A stretch of DNA of 56,386 bases from Acidobacteriaceae bacterium (GTDB lineage: Bacteria; Acidobacteriota; Terriglobia; Terriglobales; Acidobacteriaceae), in contig DAIDGW010000259.1 of NCBI GenBank assembly GCA_027452245.1, positions 1-56,386 on the forward strand. Reading direction: 5' to 3'. How positions within the stretch are numbered: the stretch's first letter is position 1; each line of letters opens with the position of its first letter. The notes beneath the pieces are model-generated. The model was not told the origin of the DNA. It searched no databases and saw nothing but the letters and a program-made list of their open reading frames with translations. The translations under genes were made by a program, and so were the position numbers. This document shows, one piece after another, positions 41,583 to 49,913 of the stretch.

Positions 41583-41826
41583 TGTGTATCTCCTGGTCAA
41601 GATGTTTGAGTTTGCGGCCTGTGTCGCGCAGGAAGAACTTGCGTTCGATCCAGATGGCGAGGCCGAGAAGATTGGCGAAGAGCAGAGCGCAATAGAGCGC
41701 GATGCTCTGGAGGTAGTGGTGCAGGATGAGGCTGCGCCATGGCGTGAGAAACTGCATCTCGCGCGTGAGCCAGAAACCGAGCGCGAGAAAGATCAGCGTG
41801 GCGACGAAGACGGCATTGGCGAGCAT
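41530..41826 (-). CDS. Small two-helix membrane protein
   Basis: The 98-residue protein has two membrane segments (NAVFVATLIFLALGFWL and YLQSIALYCALLFANLLGLA) and a charged C-terminal helix (KLKHLDQEIHSGHSELSEEI). It overlaps the following small gene by about 50 bp. Role unknown. Position in the mobilisation cluster suggests an accessory of transfer or entry exclusion. Confidence 0.6.
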   Translation of the reverse strand: MLANAVFVATLIFLALGFWLTREMQFLTPWRSLILHHYLQSIALYCALLFANLLGLAIWIERKFFLRDTGRKLKHLDQEIHSGHSELSEEIAAQFGEE

Positions 41827-41916
41827 CGGACTTCTTTCCGCCGCAACAGCAGCGCGGCATTTTCAAAACTATGCGGAGAGGGGAAATCCTCTCCGCGAAA
41901 TGAGGGCGGAACGGTG

Positions 41917-42315
41917 TCAGCCGTCCTCGCCCGTATTCACGGCCACCAGGGGCCGTTCCAGTTTGCGGATGCGGATTGCGTGGACCGCATAGATGTCACG
42001 GCTCACCGAGAATCGTTCTCCGGCAACGACCACGCCACGCTCCTGTTCCAGAGCGCGCAGCTCGCCTTCGATTTCGAGGTACTCGCCGCGCCGCATGCCG
42101 CGCGTGAAGCCGCAGAACCAGGGGCCGGGACAGATGACCCGGTGCCAGTCGGTGCGCGGCGTCCACTCGTTGGTGGACAGATCCCATATGCCGGAAACCG
42201 TAGCCAGCAGCAGGACTGCGAAGGAATCGTTCTGGATGTGGTCGGACGAAGGAGCCTCGACATCTTTAGCGAGAAAGCCTCTGAGCGTTACGGCATTTGC
42301 AAAGAGAGTAGTCAT
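41917..42315 (-). CDS. SSB-like OB-fold protein 2
   Basis: The ATG at 42315 follows GGGAGGT. The 132-residue protein reads as a single-stranded-DNA-binding OB fold: NAVTLRGFLAKDVEAPS, FAVLLLATVSG, TDWHRVICPGPW, GEYLEIEGELRALEQERGVV. It is more divergent than the neighbouring SSB and lacks the acidic C-terminal tip. The two genes are 32 bp apart. Two unlike SSBs may coat DNA in transfer and replication separately, or act as a mixed oligomer. Confidence 0.78.
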   Translation of the reverse strand: MTTLFANAVTLRGFLAKDVEAPSSDHIQNDSFAVLLLATVSGIWDLSTNEWTPRTDWHRVICPGPWFCGFTRGMRRGEYLEIEGELRALEQERGVVVAGERFSVSRDIYAVHAIRIRKLERPLVAVNTGEDG

Positions 42316-42347
42316 GATGCACCTCCCATAGGGAGGAGGAGCGCCGC

Positions 42348-42755
42348 TTACGCGGCGTCCTCCTCGGTGATGGGATCGGCGTCGAGGTTGTCGCCTGCCG
42401 GGGGCGGCGTCAGCTTCTTCACGATGCTGGCGCGTATCTCCCAGCCGCGGCGCTTCACGGTCGTCTTCTTCTTGCCTTCGCCAAGTTCCAGGTCGAACTC
42501 GGTGCTGCGCAGCTCGCCTTCCACCTGCACGTAGTCGCCCTTCTTGAGCGTCTTCGCGTAATCGGCGGGCTTGCCGAAGGCGACGATGCGGTGCCATTCG
42601 GTGTGGTTCACCCACTGGTTGGTCTGCTTGTCCTTGTAGCCGGACTTGGTGGCGAGCGACAGAACCACGAACGAGTTCTGCTGCCGGGTTGCGAACGACT
42701 GGGCGTTCTTGCCTACATAGCCTTTCAGCGTGACGTTGTTTTCATAAAGTGCCAT
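42348..42755 (-). CDS. ssb: Single-stranded DNA-binding protein
   Basis: The ATG at 42755 follows AGGAGA. The 135-residue protein has the SSB OB fold: NNVTLKGYVGKNAQSFA, NSFVVLSLATKSGY, QWVNHTEWHRIVAFGKPADY, KGDYVQVEGELRSTEF. A basic stretch and an acidic tail (ADPITEEDAA) follow, the tail standing in for the usual protein-docking tip. Conjugative elements often carry their own SSB to protect entering single strands. It has the structured leader B in front. Confidence 0.88.
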   Translation of the reverse strand: MALYENNVTLKGYVGKNAQSFATRQQNSFVVLSLATKSGYKDKQTNQWVNHTEWHRIVAFGKPADYAKTLKKGDYVQVEGELRSTEFDLELGEGKKKTTVKRRGWEIRASIVKKLTPPPAGDNLDADPITEEDAA

Positions 42756-42794
42756 TGGAATTTCTCCTGTTTGAATTTGCCCGGATTGCCCTCG

Positions 42795-43000
42795 GGACAC
42801 TCCTGCGCGAAGCGACGCGAGTGTGCCCCGCTCCCAAGCGCCGTGGGCGTGTCTTTTTCGGAAGGTTCGGAAAATGTTTTTTGCGTTCTCTGCACAAAAG
42901 ATTTTCTGAAAGCCGAAACCCGCAGGGCGCGAAATCCGGGTCCCCGGCAGGTCCGCACTTGACCTGCTGGGGTGGTGAAGCGAAGCAGAACGCCGAGTGC
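42795..43000 (-). promoter_or_regulatory. Structured leader, copy B
   Basis: Upstream of ssb. It shares with copy C the stretch GCGCGAAGCGACGCGAG (42805-42821), 50 bp before the start codon, and a hairpin with arms at 42870-42880 and 42896-42906. The hairpin loop carries GCGTTCT, as in copy C. With copy A it shares AGCCGAAACCCGCAGGGCG. The hairpin lies 115 bp before the start codon, against 114 bp in C. The rest of 42756-43374 holds nothing else recognised. Confidence 0.65.
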
Positions 43001-43374
43001 CGACGGGCGCGGGACCAGCACCGAGCGAGTGACCGAGGGTGAGCAGGGAAAATACGGGAGAATTGGCGCTCTATGAAAACTCTCTGTTGAAGGGCATCTC
43101 CAAAAGGGGCGCCGCTGCGACCTGGCTGCGATAGAACCGTTCGCTGTTGCCTGCCGTGCTTGCGGCTGCAAAAGCAGAGAGTGGGGGAGCCATGCTTTCA
43201 GATGGTCCGCATCGTCCTCCGCGCCATGCAATGCGAAGGATTTGCGCTTGGGCGACGGAGTCGAAGGCGAGCTGCACGACTCCAGCGTCGGAGTGATGAG
43301 GGCAAAATGAAGACTCACTTCCTTCAGTGGTTGGAAGGTGTGAGCCAGTGTCGTTTGCGTGTGCGGCCGCCCGC

Positions 43375-44994
43375 TCATCCGGCCCTCTCGTTGCCGCGCC
43401 GGTCACGGAGGATGGCATCGACGGCGTCGATCCGCTCCCCGATCCAGCGCATGACCGGAACCGCCATCGAGTTGCCAAGCGCCTTGTAGCGGGATCCATC
43501 GGCCGCCAGCTTGCCGCGGTACTCGACCAGGGTGTAGTCGTCGGGGAATCCCTGCAACCGCTCACACTCACGCGGTGTCAGCCGACGCACGGCCATCTGC
43601 GGCGTCATCACGCCATCGGCCCTTCCGCCCTCGCCGCCGCGCTGAAGGGTTCCCGCGACATCGCTGGATGCAGTGAGTTCACCGGACCAAGCGACAGCTA
43701 CCTGTCCACCGCCGTTGGAATGGCTCGCGTCATGGCCCATGCCGCGCAGGGTGGGCGCGATGTCATCCACGTCGGCGCAATAGTCTTTTGCGGAGAAGGC
43801 GACGTAGCTGTTGCTGCTGCCTCCCGTAGCAGCGCGGATGCTGGCTGCATCGGACACTTCCGGCAATGCGCCGCCCTCTCTGCCACGCAGATTGAAGGCG
43901 ACGGCTTGGGTGCCACCACCACTCTCCAGCGTGTGTGCGATGCCATCAGACAAGCCGCAGCCGTTGCTCTGCGTGTGCGCGGTACAGATGGCGACAGGCA
44001 CCATCGGCACGCCGCGCCCGGTGCCGTCTTCGCTCGCATCGAAGCCATCGGCGGAGAGTGAATGAACCACCATCTGGTGTTCGGGAATGCGACCGGCGCG
44101 CATCGAGCCTGCGGTCGCGTACTCCTTTACTCCAAACTCCGAGTCCTGAAAGACGCTCAATAGCGTTTCGGTGTCGAAGTCCTGCCTGCCCATGCCGCCT
44201 GCATTGAGACAGTATGAGGTATCGCCTGTGCTTGGAATCAAACCTCCGTCGAGATCAAAGTGCGATCCAGGTCCGCCACCGCCATGAGCGCGTGCGCTAA
44301 GGGTCGGGGCAACGTCTTTCCGCGCTTCTCGGCGCGGCGGAGGATACCCCGACAGGCAGTGGAACTCAGCCAATACCGCCTCGGCGGGTCGCCAGTCTCC
44401 AGAATGTCCGACAATGAAGACGCGTCGCCGTCGCTGGGGTACTCCGAAAAACTGAGCATCCAGGATTCGCCACGCGAGGCCATACCCGAGTTGGACCAGG
44501 ATGCCGAGGAAGGCTCCAAACGTCCGTCCGTCGTCAATCGACAAGATACCGGGGACGTTCTCCCACACCAGCCAAGTGGGCCGGAGCCGATCAGCAAGTC
44601 GAGCAAACTCGATGGTGAGGTTGCCACGCGGGTCATCCAGTCCCGCTCGCTTACCGGCGATGGAGAAAGACTGGCAAGGTGTTCCTCCGGCCAGAAGGTC
44701 GATTGTTCCCACATCGTTTTTACCTATCTTTGTGAAATCGCCCGCATTGATGATGTCGCCACCGGCAGGCAGAGCAACGACGTTGCGAATGGCTGCCGCG
44801 CGACGCCTCGCTTCCTTGCGATCAGGCGCACCCTGCGGGCTGGGCATGAACACAGGCCGCGAGGCGCGATAGCGCGAGCGCAGTAGCCAGCAGCAGAAAG
44901 GATCGATCTCGGCGAACATGGCTGGCTGCCAGCCGAGAGGTTCCCATGCGACCGAAACAGCCTCGATACCGGAGCAGACAGACAGATATCTCAT
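43375..44994 (-). CDS. Phage/ICE-type C5-cytosine DNA methyltransferase
   Basis: The 539-residue enzyme has C5 motifs in order. SAM loop LSVCSGIEAVSVAWEPLG is at residues 4-21, catalytic cysteine GGTPCQSFSIAGKRAG is at about 105, WENVPGIL is at about 147, and QRRRRVFIVGH is at about 187. The C-terminal RRLTPRECERLQGFPDDYT and ALGNSMAVPV complete it. About 200 residues of glycine-rich, variable sequence lie between, a long target-recognition region as in multi-specific phage enzymes. The start at 44994 overlaps the receiver-like gene (ATGA). With no adjacent nuclease it probably shields element DNA from host restriction. Confidence 0.9.
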   Translation of the reverse strand: MRYLSVCSGIEAVSVAWEPLGWQPAMFAEIDPFCCWLLRSRYRASRPVFMPSPQGAPDRKEARRRAAAIRNVVALPAGGDIINAGDFTKIGKNDVGTIDLLAGGTPCQSFSIAGKRAGLDDPRGNLTIEFARLADRLRPTWLVWENVPGILSIDDGRTFGAFLGILVQLGYGLAWRILDAQFFGVPQRRRRVFIVGHSGDWRPAEAVLAEFHCLSGYPPPRREARKDVAPTLSARAHGGGGPGSHFDLDGGLIPSTGDTSYCLNAGGMGRQDFDTETLLSVFQDSEFGVKEYATAGSMRAGRIPEHQMVVHSLSADGFDASEDGTGRGVPMVPVAICTAHTQSNGCGLSDGIAHTLESGGGTQAVAFNLRGREGGALPEVSDAASIRAATGGSSNSYVAFSAKDYCADVDDIAPTLRGMGHDASHSNGGGQVAVAWSGELTASSDVAGTLQRGGEGGRADGVMTPQMAVRRLTPRECERLQGFPDDYTLVEYRGKLAADGSRYKALGNSMAVPVMRWIGERIDAVDAILRDRRGNERAG

Positions 44995-45383
44995 GCTGCG
45001 CTCCGAGGCTTCGGCCCTGTTTCGCGACGGCAGAGTATCTGTAGCGCGGCGAGGATGTGTGCCATCGAAGTGTTTCGTCCATACAGCACCATGTCCGCAT
45101 AGCGGACGGGTGCAAGATCGCCGGCGCGGTCCACGAGCAACAGAGGGATGTGCAGATCCGATTCCAACAGACGGTGAACCAGCCTGCCAGCCGGGTCGCC
45201 TTGTTGCGCGTGAATGAGGACTCCACATACCAGATCATCGCTGCCTGCCATCATGAGCGCCGCGGCATTCTGGATATCGATGACTGCAGTGACATCAAAG
45301 GGGTGCAATCGCAACGCGAATGCGGTAACCGAGAGCAGTTCCCGGTCGGCGGAGTAAAGCAGAATGGGCTTCTTCGGTCGCAT
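44991..45383 (-). CDS. Degenerate receiver-like protein
   Basis: The 130-residue protein has the alpha/beta rhythm of a response-regulator receiver (PILLYSADRELLSVTAFALR ... VCGVLIHAQQ ... IPLLLVDRAG ... MVLYGRN). The acidic pocket is reduced to one aspartate, and the phosphoacceptor position is replaced in LVCGVLIH. It therefore probably binds a partner rather than receives phosphate. It sits between virB8 and the C5 methyltransferase, coupled to the latter by a 4-bp overlap. Confidence 0.65.
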   Translation of the reverse strand: MRPKKPILLYSADRELLSVTAFALRLHPFDVTAVIDIQNAAALMMAGSDDLVCGVLIHAQQGDPAGRLVHRLLESDLHIPLLLVDRAGDLAPVRYADMVLYGRNTSMAHILAALQILCRRETGPKPRSAA

Positions 45384-45388
45384 GGTGT

Positions 45389-46066
45389 TCAGCTCCCGAA
45401 TGCTTGGTCTTCGTGGACGTAGCTGATGACGAGGCCCAACGGATTGGTGAGCAACATCTGGTTCGGCACTTCGTCCCGGAAGCTGTAGAGGACGTTCGCG
45501 GTCCAGCGTTCGCGGCGCTGTTCCTGTCCGTCGCCCGGTGAGCGGAAGACCTTCTGAAATTCAATCCGAGCGCGGTAAGGAGCCTGCCGGGTGTCCTCCA
45601 GCACGACCGCATCGATCTCGATGTCGACATCCGGCGCGCCCGGATCGAGCACGAACGTCTGCAGGGCCTTTTGCTGATTCACGCGCTGGAGCGTGGCGGC
45701 CTGCAACTGATTCGAGAAGAAATCGAGGGACTGCGAGAAATCCCGCTGCAGCGTCGCGTGATTGCGTCCGTAGTAGAGCTGCGCCCAGTGGGCCAGATAA
45801 TACTTGCTCACGCGATCGACGGGGATTTTCGAGAAGTCGTCATAGTTCATGACCTGTCCGCGTCCGATGTCGGAGATGGAGATAACCAGCGGCTTGAGCC
45901 GCGAAGCGGCAGTCTCTGCTCGATAGAGGAGCGCCAGCAACGCGAGTGCGACGACCGAGAGCACCAACAGCGCAATCTTCAGGTAGGTGTTGGTGACAAC
46001 CGGCTCGGCATACAGCTCCAGGAACCTGTGCCCGGCTTCGGTCGTGGAGAAGGATGTTTTTGCCAT
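45389..46066 (-). CDS. virB8: VirB8/TrbF channel protein
   Basis: The 225-residue bitopic protein has one membrane segment at about residues 29-48 (YLKIALLVLSVVALALLALL) and a periplasmic NTF2-like domain. That domain includes YYLAHWAQLYYGRNHATLQR, FVLDPGAPDVDIEIDAVVLE and ERWTANVLYSFRDEVP. VirB8 links the inner-membrane platform to the core complex. The start is 4 bp after the virB6 stop, in the middle of the transfer operon. Confidence 0.88.
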   Translation of the reverse strand: MAKTSFSTTEAGHRFLELYAEPVVTNTYLKIALLVLSVVALALLALLYRAETAASRLKPLVISISDIGRGQVMNYDDFSKIPVDRVSKYYLAHWAQLYYGRNHATLQRDFSQSLDFFSNQLQAATLQRVNQQKALQTFVLDPGAPDVDIEIDAVVLEDTRQAPYRARIEFQKVFRSPGDGQEQRRERWTANVLYSFRDEVPNQMLLTNPLGLVISYVHEDQAFGS

Positions 46067-46070
46067 AGCG

Positions 46071-46895
46071 TTATTTCCCCGTGGGGTTGACCCAGGTTCC
46101 GGCGCGACCGCCGAGGATCGAGGCGGTCAGCTCCGGTATTTTGTGCAAGCCGTAAATGCATACGAAGACCAGCGTGAGCAGCGCGGGCAGCAGGGTCACG
46201 ATGTTCGAGAGGCTGAGGGTGCCAAGCACCTTGAAGATGCCGACGACGACCTGCGAGAAGACGAACAGGAACGCACTGGCCACGACCTGATAAAAGCTGA
46301 ATCCGATGAATGCCTTGAGCCATCCCCAGAACAGCCAATCGAGTTTCGGCACGATGAACCACGGAATGAAGACCGGCCCGATCAGGACACACACGGCAGA
46401 GGCTACATAGCCGTAGGCGATGACGGCGAAGACGAACGCCTGCATGATCGCCAGCGCCAGCCGGGCGATCAGCCAGGTCAGGTCCTCATCCGGGCTGAAG
46501 AGTCCGGGTGAAACACCAAGCTGCTTTTCCGCGGTAGTGATGGAATCGACAATCTGCTGCGCATTGCTGGACTGAATCTCGGCGGAAAGCTGGATCGCCT
46601 CTTTGGTGATGAGGTCCGAGAAGCTGTAACCGACACCGGGCAGCGGAGTCGAGTAATAGGTGAGCATCCCGAAGCCGAAAGAGATGAGCAGGATCAGGTC
46701 GGCAAATTTGGCGAAGTGGAATCCGCCGCCATGTCCCTGCGCGGCGGACAAGGCGGACTTGATTCCGAACCAGGCAATCAGGATCACGGCCAGGCCACGG
46801 AAGATGTCGAGGCCGGTAGCCTGAATTGACGCGCTCTTTGTGGTTAGCAATTGATTGATGGCCTGCGAGAGAAAATTGAGATAGTTCTCGGACAT
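46071..46895 (-). CDS. virB6: VirB6/TrbL polytopic channel protein
   Basis: The 274-residue protein has about six membrane segments, among them FRGLAVILIAWFGIKSAL, FADLILLISFGFGMLTYY, ARLALAIMQAFVFAVIAYG, LIGPVFIPWFIVPKLDW and LSNIVTLLPALLTLVFVCIY. A large periplasmic loop lies after the second. The central GPVFIPWF and the tryptophan-rich loop are usual for TrbL/VirB6. It forms the inner-membrane part of the DNA path. It lies 3 bp behind virB5. Confidence 0.87.
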   Translation of the reverse strand: MSENYLNFLSQAINQLLTTKSASIQATGLDIFRGLAVILIAWFGIKSALSAAQGHGGGFHFAKFADLILLISFGFGMLTYYSTPLPGVGYSFSDLITKEAIQLSAEIQSSNAQQIVDSITTAEKQLGVSPGLFSPDEDLTWLIARLALAIMQAFVFAVIAYGYVASAVCVLIGPVFIPWFIVPKLDWLFWGWLKAFIGFSFYQVVASAFLFVFSQVVVGIFKVLGTLSLSNIVTLLPALLTLVFVCIYGLHKIPELTASILGGRAGTWVNPTGK

Positions 46896-46898
46896 GGC

Positions 46899-47768
46899 CT
46901 ACCTTCCACCGGGGCTGAGAGAGATGGACTGGATGGCATCGGTGATGCCTCCGGTTACCTGCTGCATGACGTTGGGGAAGTTCTGCTGGAAATAAATCGA
47001 CTCATTGATGAGCCGGTTGCGCTCGTCCAGTCGCTCTTTTTCGTCGAGCGCCTGCTGCGCGGCAACGGTCGAAAGAATCTGATTGGCGTCCTGCTGCGAG
47101 TGAATTTGCAGCAGGGTGGCGGAGTTGATCTTGCCGAGCAGGGCGTTCGAGGTCTGCTGGCTCGGGTCGGTTGAATAGGTATCGGATTCGAGGTTCGCCA
47201 ATCTCTGCTGAAAGGTCTGCGAGTCGGAACGGATGGTGCCAAGCGTGGACAGCGAATTGGTCAGCGTGGCCTGTCCGATCTCTGAGCTGGCGTACTGGTT
47301 CTGGATGGCCGTCCGGGTATCGGCGTCCTGCTGTGACAGATTGCCACCTGGATAGCTCTGCAACGGAATGACGGCGCTGTTGTATGCGGAGACAGCGCGT
47401 GTGGGGCTGCCGAGATCGAGCGCGTTGATCCACGCCGAGGTATTGCCATAGGTGTCGGGTGCGGACGCGGACGAAAAGTTCGTCCACATGGAGAAATCGG
47501 ACTGATAGCGCGTGGCCAGATTCTGCGGCATCCGCGACATCTGGTAAGCGAGGTTGTAGGCCGCGATGACCTGGTTCATGGTCGTGTACGCCGTGGTGTA
47601 AATCTGCTCGGCGGTCTGAAGAGATTGCACCCCTTGCTCGATCTGCTCGATTGCGTGGGCACTCTGCGTGGGATCGAAGACAATGCCCGATCCGAACTGT
47701 GCGTGCGCCACTGGCGCGAGCGCGAGGAGGAGGGCGAAGCCCGGAAAAAATAATTTGCGATACGTCAT
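46899..47768 (-). CDS. trbJ: VirB5/TrbJ pilus-associated protein
   Basis: The 289-residue secreted protein has a signal peptide (KLFFPGFALLLALAPVAHAQ) and a long helical, coiled-coil body rich in Gln (EQIEQGVQSLQTAEQIYTTA, and AAQQALDEKERLDERNRLIN). This is the TrbJ pattern. VirB5-type proteins sit at the pilus tip. The start ATG overlaps the stop of the small lipoprotein gene. Confidence 0.85.
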   Translation of the reverse strand: MTYRKLFFPGFALLLALAPVAHAQFGSGIVFDPTQSAHAIEQIEQGVQSLQTAEQIYTTAYTTMNQVIAAYNLAYQMSRMPQNLATRYQSDFSMWTNFSSASAPDTYGNTSAWINALDLGSPTRAVSAYNSAVIPLQSYPGGNLSQQDADTRTAIQNQYASSEIGQATLTNSLSTLGTIRSDSQTFQQRLANLESDTYSTDPSQQTSNALLGKINSATLLQIHSQQDANQILSTVAAQQALDEKERLDERNRLINESIYFQQNFPNVMQQVTGGITDAIQSISLSPGGR

Positions 47769-47905
47769 CGTTGATCCTTTCCGTGTGCGCCGAGCGCGAG
47801 CAACGGCGCATTGGTTGTGTAGCGATAAGGTGATGGCTTCTTCGGTGGAGAGGGGGAGGCGCAGCCGACCACGAGCACGAGAAGCGCGAGCGAAGCAAGG
47901 CGCAT
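47765..47905 (-). CDS. virB7: Small VirB7-like lipoprotein
   Basis: This 46-residue frame was found by reading the gap between virB10 and virB5. It begins MRLASLALLVLVVGCASPSP, a perfect lipobox with the lipidated cysteine at residue 15, and ends with a short proline/lysine-rich tail. Its start overlaps the virB10 stop by one base and its stop overlaps the virB5 start. Size, lipobox and position match VirB7, which anchors VirB9 in the outer membrane. Confidence 0.8.
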   Translation of the reverse strand: MRLASLALLVLVVGCASPSPPKKPSPYRYTTNAPLLALGAHGKDQR

Positions 47906-49152
47906 CACATCACCCCCGGCGTGTCGTGGTTCTCATAGGCGGGCAGCAGCATGTCCTCGGTGAGATAAATCTTGACGCGGTGGCCCTCGCGGATGGTGAT
48001 GGTCGGCGGGATGTTGATGAAGCGGTCGAGCACGTCCGCGCCCGATTGCGACAGGCTGGAAGCCACGCCCTGTTCGTACATGGAGGGGCCGCTCAGGGTG
48101 TAGCCGTTGCCATAGGTCGTCGCCTCGGCTGCGCCCGCGATCACGCCGAGAGCAATGGACGCGCCGAAAATTTGCAAATAATGGCTGTTGACCCTGTCCT
48201 TGAGTCCGGTGTCGCCGATCTGGTCGAGGCCGTGGAATTGGTCAAGATCGACCGAGTAGCCGTCTGGCATGATCATGCGGTGGAAGGTCACGGCCAGCCG
48301 CTTCTGGGCAAAGCCCGAAACCTTTTTCACATCTCCCAAAAGGAAAGTGCCGGATGGAATCAGGACATGCTGACGGTCCCGGCTGTAAACGGGGTTGGTC
48401 ACCATGACCTTGACCGGCCCGGAAAACTCGCCGTCCAGACGATTGGTCAGCACGGTATCGATGGTGGTGCCCTCGAAGATCACATAGGGGCGGCCATGAG
48501 CCGCGTCGATGTTAACTTCGGGAGCGCGTTTGCTGGCGTTAGCGGCGGGCTGCGAAGCAGAAGTCTGTTGCTGCAAATTCGTAGTACGATTCGCCTGCGA
48601 AACATTGGGCTGGCCCGCCTGGACAGCCGAATCGACAACTGTCGAAGTTGTGGCCCCGGCAGGAGAGACGAGATTCGACGCAAAGCGGGCCTTGAAGGCC
48701 AGCGCCTTTTCCGCATCCGCAATCGGATCGCGCGGGGGCTGCGCGGGTTGCTGCGATTCCGCAGCGGAAGCGCCACTACCCGTTTGTATGGAAGGAGCAC
48801 TGCCGGAGCCGGGGCCAGCGGGATTTTCCTTCTGCGCCTGTGCCTGCTGCTGTTGGCTCTGCCGCTGGTCGGCGCTGAGGTCCTGCTCCAGCTCCCGAAT
48901 CTTCTGCTGGTTCATGTCGTTGGAGACGGCGGTTGGAGAGGAGACGGGCTCCTTCGGCACCGTCCGCGCATGGTTCTTCGAGAACAGCACGGCCATGAGA
49001 ATCAGCACGGCAAGACCGGCGACGACGTAACCCTGCGCCTGCTTCGGTACGACGCCTTCTGGCAGCACACGCTTGTCTTTCACCTGCGCGCCAGGCATGA
49101 CTTCCGTTGTGTCCTGTTGTTGCGTTTGCTTTTCCTCCGTGTTCGGCATCAC
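47905..49152 (-). CDS. virB10: VirB10/TrbI core-complex protein
   Basis: The 415-residue protein has a cytoplasmic N-terminus, one membrane segment (GYVVAGLAVLILMAVLFS, about residues 41-58), a proline/glutamine-rich periplasmic linker, and the VirB10 C-terminal barrel. That barrel includes YVIFEGTTIDTVLTNRLDGE, VMVTNPVYSRDRQHVLIPSG, TFLLGDVKKV and HRVKIYLTEDMLLPAY. It spans both membranes and passes energy state to the outer-membrane pore. Coupled to virB9 by ATGA. Confidence 0.93.
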   Translation of the reverse strand: MMPNTEEKQTQQQDTTEVMPGAQVKDKRVLPEGVVPKQAQGYVVAGLAVLILMAVLFSKNHARTVPKEPVSSPTAVSNDMNQQKIRELEQDLSADQRQSQQQQAQAQKENPAGPGSGSAPSIQTGSGASAAESQQPAQPPRDPIADAEKALAFKARFASNLVSPAGATTSTVVDSAVQAGQPNVSQANRTTNLQQQTSASQPAANASKRAPEVNIDAAHGRPYVIFEGTTIDTVLTNRLDGEFSGPVKVMVTNPVYSRDRQHVLIPSGTFLLGDVKKVSGFAQKRLAVTFHRMIMPDGYSVDLDQFHGLDQIGDTGLKDRVNSHYLQIFGASIALGVIAGAAEATTYGNGYTLSGPSMYEQGVASSLSQSGADVLDRFINIPPTITIREGHRVKIYLTEDMLLPAYENHDTPGVM

Positions 49153-49913
49153 TGATTTCCTTTCCGCACGAAGGTGAGTTTGTGCTTGCCGATTTGGAGA
49201 TATCCCTTGTCCACCACCTGCGGGAGCACGTAGGTGTTATCGGCGAGCTGGAAATTGATGAGGTCGGGCTTGCCGTCCCTCACTTCATAAACGGCGAACT
49301 TTTCACGCGCGTTGGACTTGATATACGTGAACTTGTCGTCGTGATAGATGGCGGCGACATCGAACGGCGGTTTGTTCTTGTAGGTGTAATCGAACTTCAA
49401 AGCCGAGGTGGGGTAGCTGGCGCGGAACGCTTCGACTGCGTCAGCGTCATGCTGCCGCACTGCTTTGGCCTGCGTCTCTAGCGTGGAGACTTCCGACGCC
49501 GGGACCCATTGGGTTACGCCATGCGCCGCGGCGATGGAAGACGGATCGCTCGGCTCGATGACTACCTTCAGGTCCGGCTCGGTGGTCTCGTCATCCTTGA
49601 GGACGAAGGAATAGACATTCCCCTTGCTGGTAATCAGATCGAGATCGGACTGGATGCCCGCCTGCGCCGGATGCAGAAAGCAGTAGTTGCCGACGGCGTC
49701 GATGATCCAGAAATCCTTATCGCCGGTGGCGACCTCCATGATCTTTTCGGTCGATGGCAATTCGATCAGAGTGGTATAGCGCATCTTTGCGCGAATGCTC
49801 ACGATGTCGTTGGAGTGGTAGTGGACGATGCGGGCCGATTGCTGGCCGTGGGCGACGGACGCAGCGAGACCCAGCACCAAGGGGAAGATAGGAGCACGCT
49901 TCCTTGAGATCAT
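49149..49913 (-). CDS. virB9: VirB9/TrbG core-complex protein
   Basis: The 254-residue protein has a signal peptide (residues 1-23) and a VirB9 fold: RYTTLIELPSTEKIMEVATG, FWIIDAVGNYCFLHPAQAG. The C-terminal outer-membrane part is KFTYIKSNAREKFAVYEVRD, DNTYVLPQVVDKGYLQIG. With VirB7 and VirB10 it forms the outer-membrane core. The start overlaps the virB4 stop. Confidence 0.92.
   Translation of the reverse strand: MISRKRAPIFPLVLGLAASVAHGQQSARIVHYHSNDIVSIRAKMRYTTLIELPSTEKIMEVATGDKDFWIIDAVGNYCFLHPAQAGIQSDLDLITSKGNVYSFVLKDDETTEPDLKVVIEPSDPSSIAAAHGVTQWVPASEVSTLETQAKAVRQHDADAVEAFRASYPTSALKFDYTYKNKPPFDVAAIYHDDKFTYIKSNAREKFAVYEVRDGKPDLINFQLADNTYVLPQVVDKGYLQIGKHKLTFVRKGNQ

Noticed and set aside
42725-43378. 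A 217-codon minus-strand open frame between the C5 methyltransferase and ssb
   Set aside because: It crosses the ssb start in another frame and consists of the structured leader; its similarity to other frames comes from repeated DNA, not from a protein family.
44260-44886. Plus-strand frames opposite the C5 methyltransferase
   Set aside because: Antisense shadows of a gene with clear catalytic motifs.
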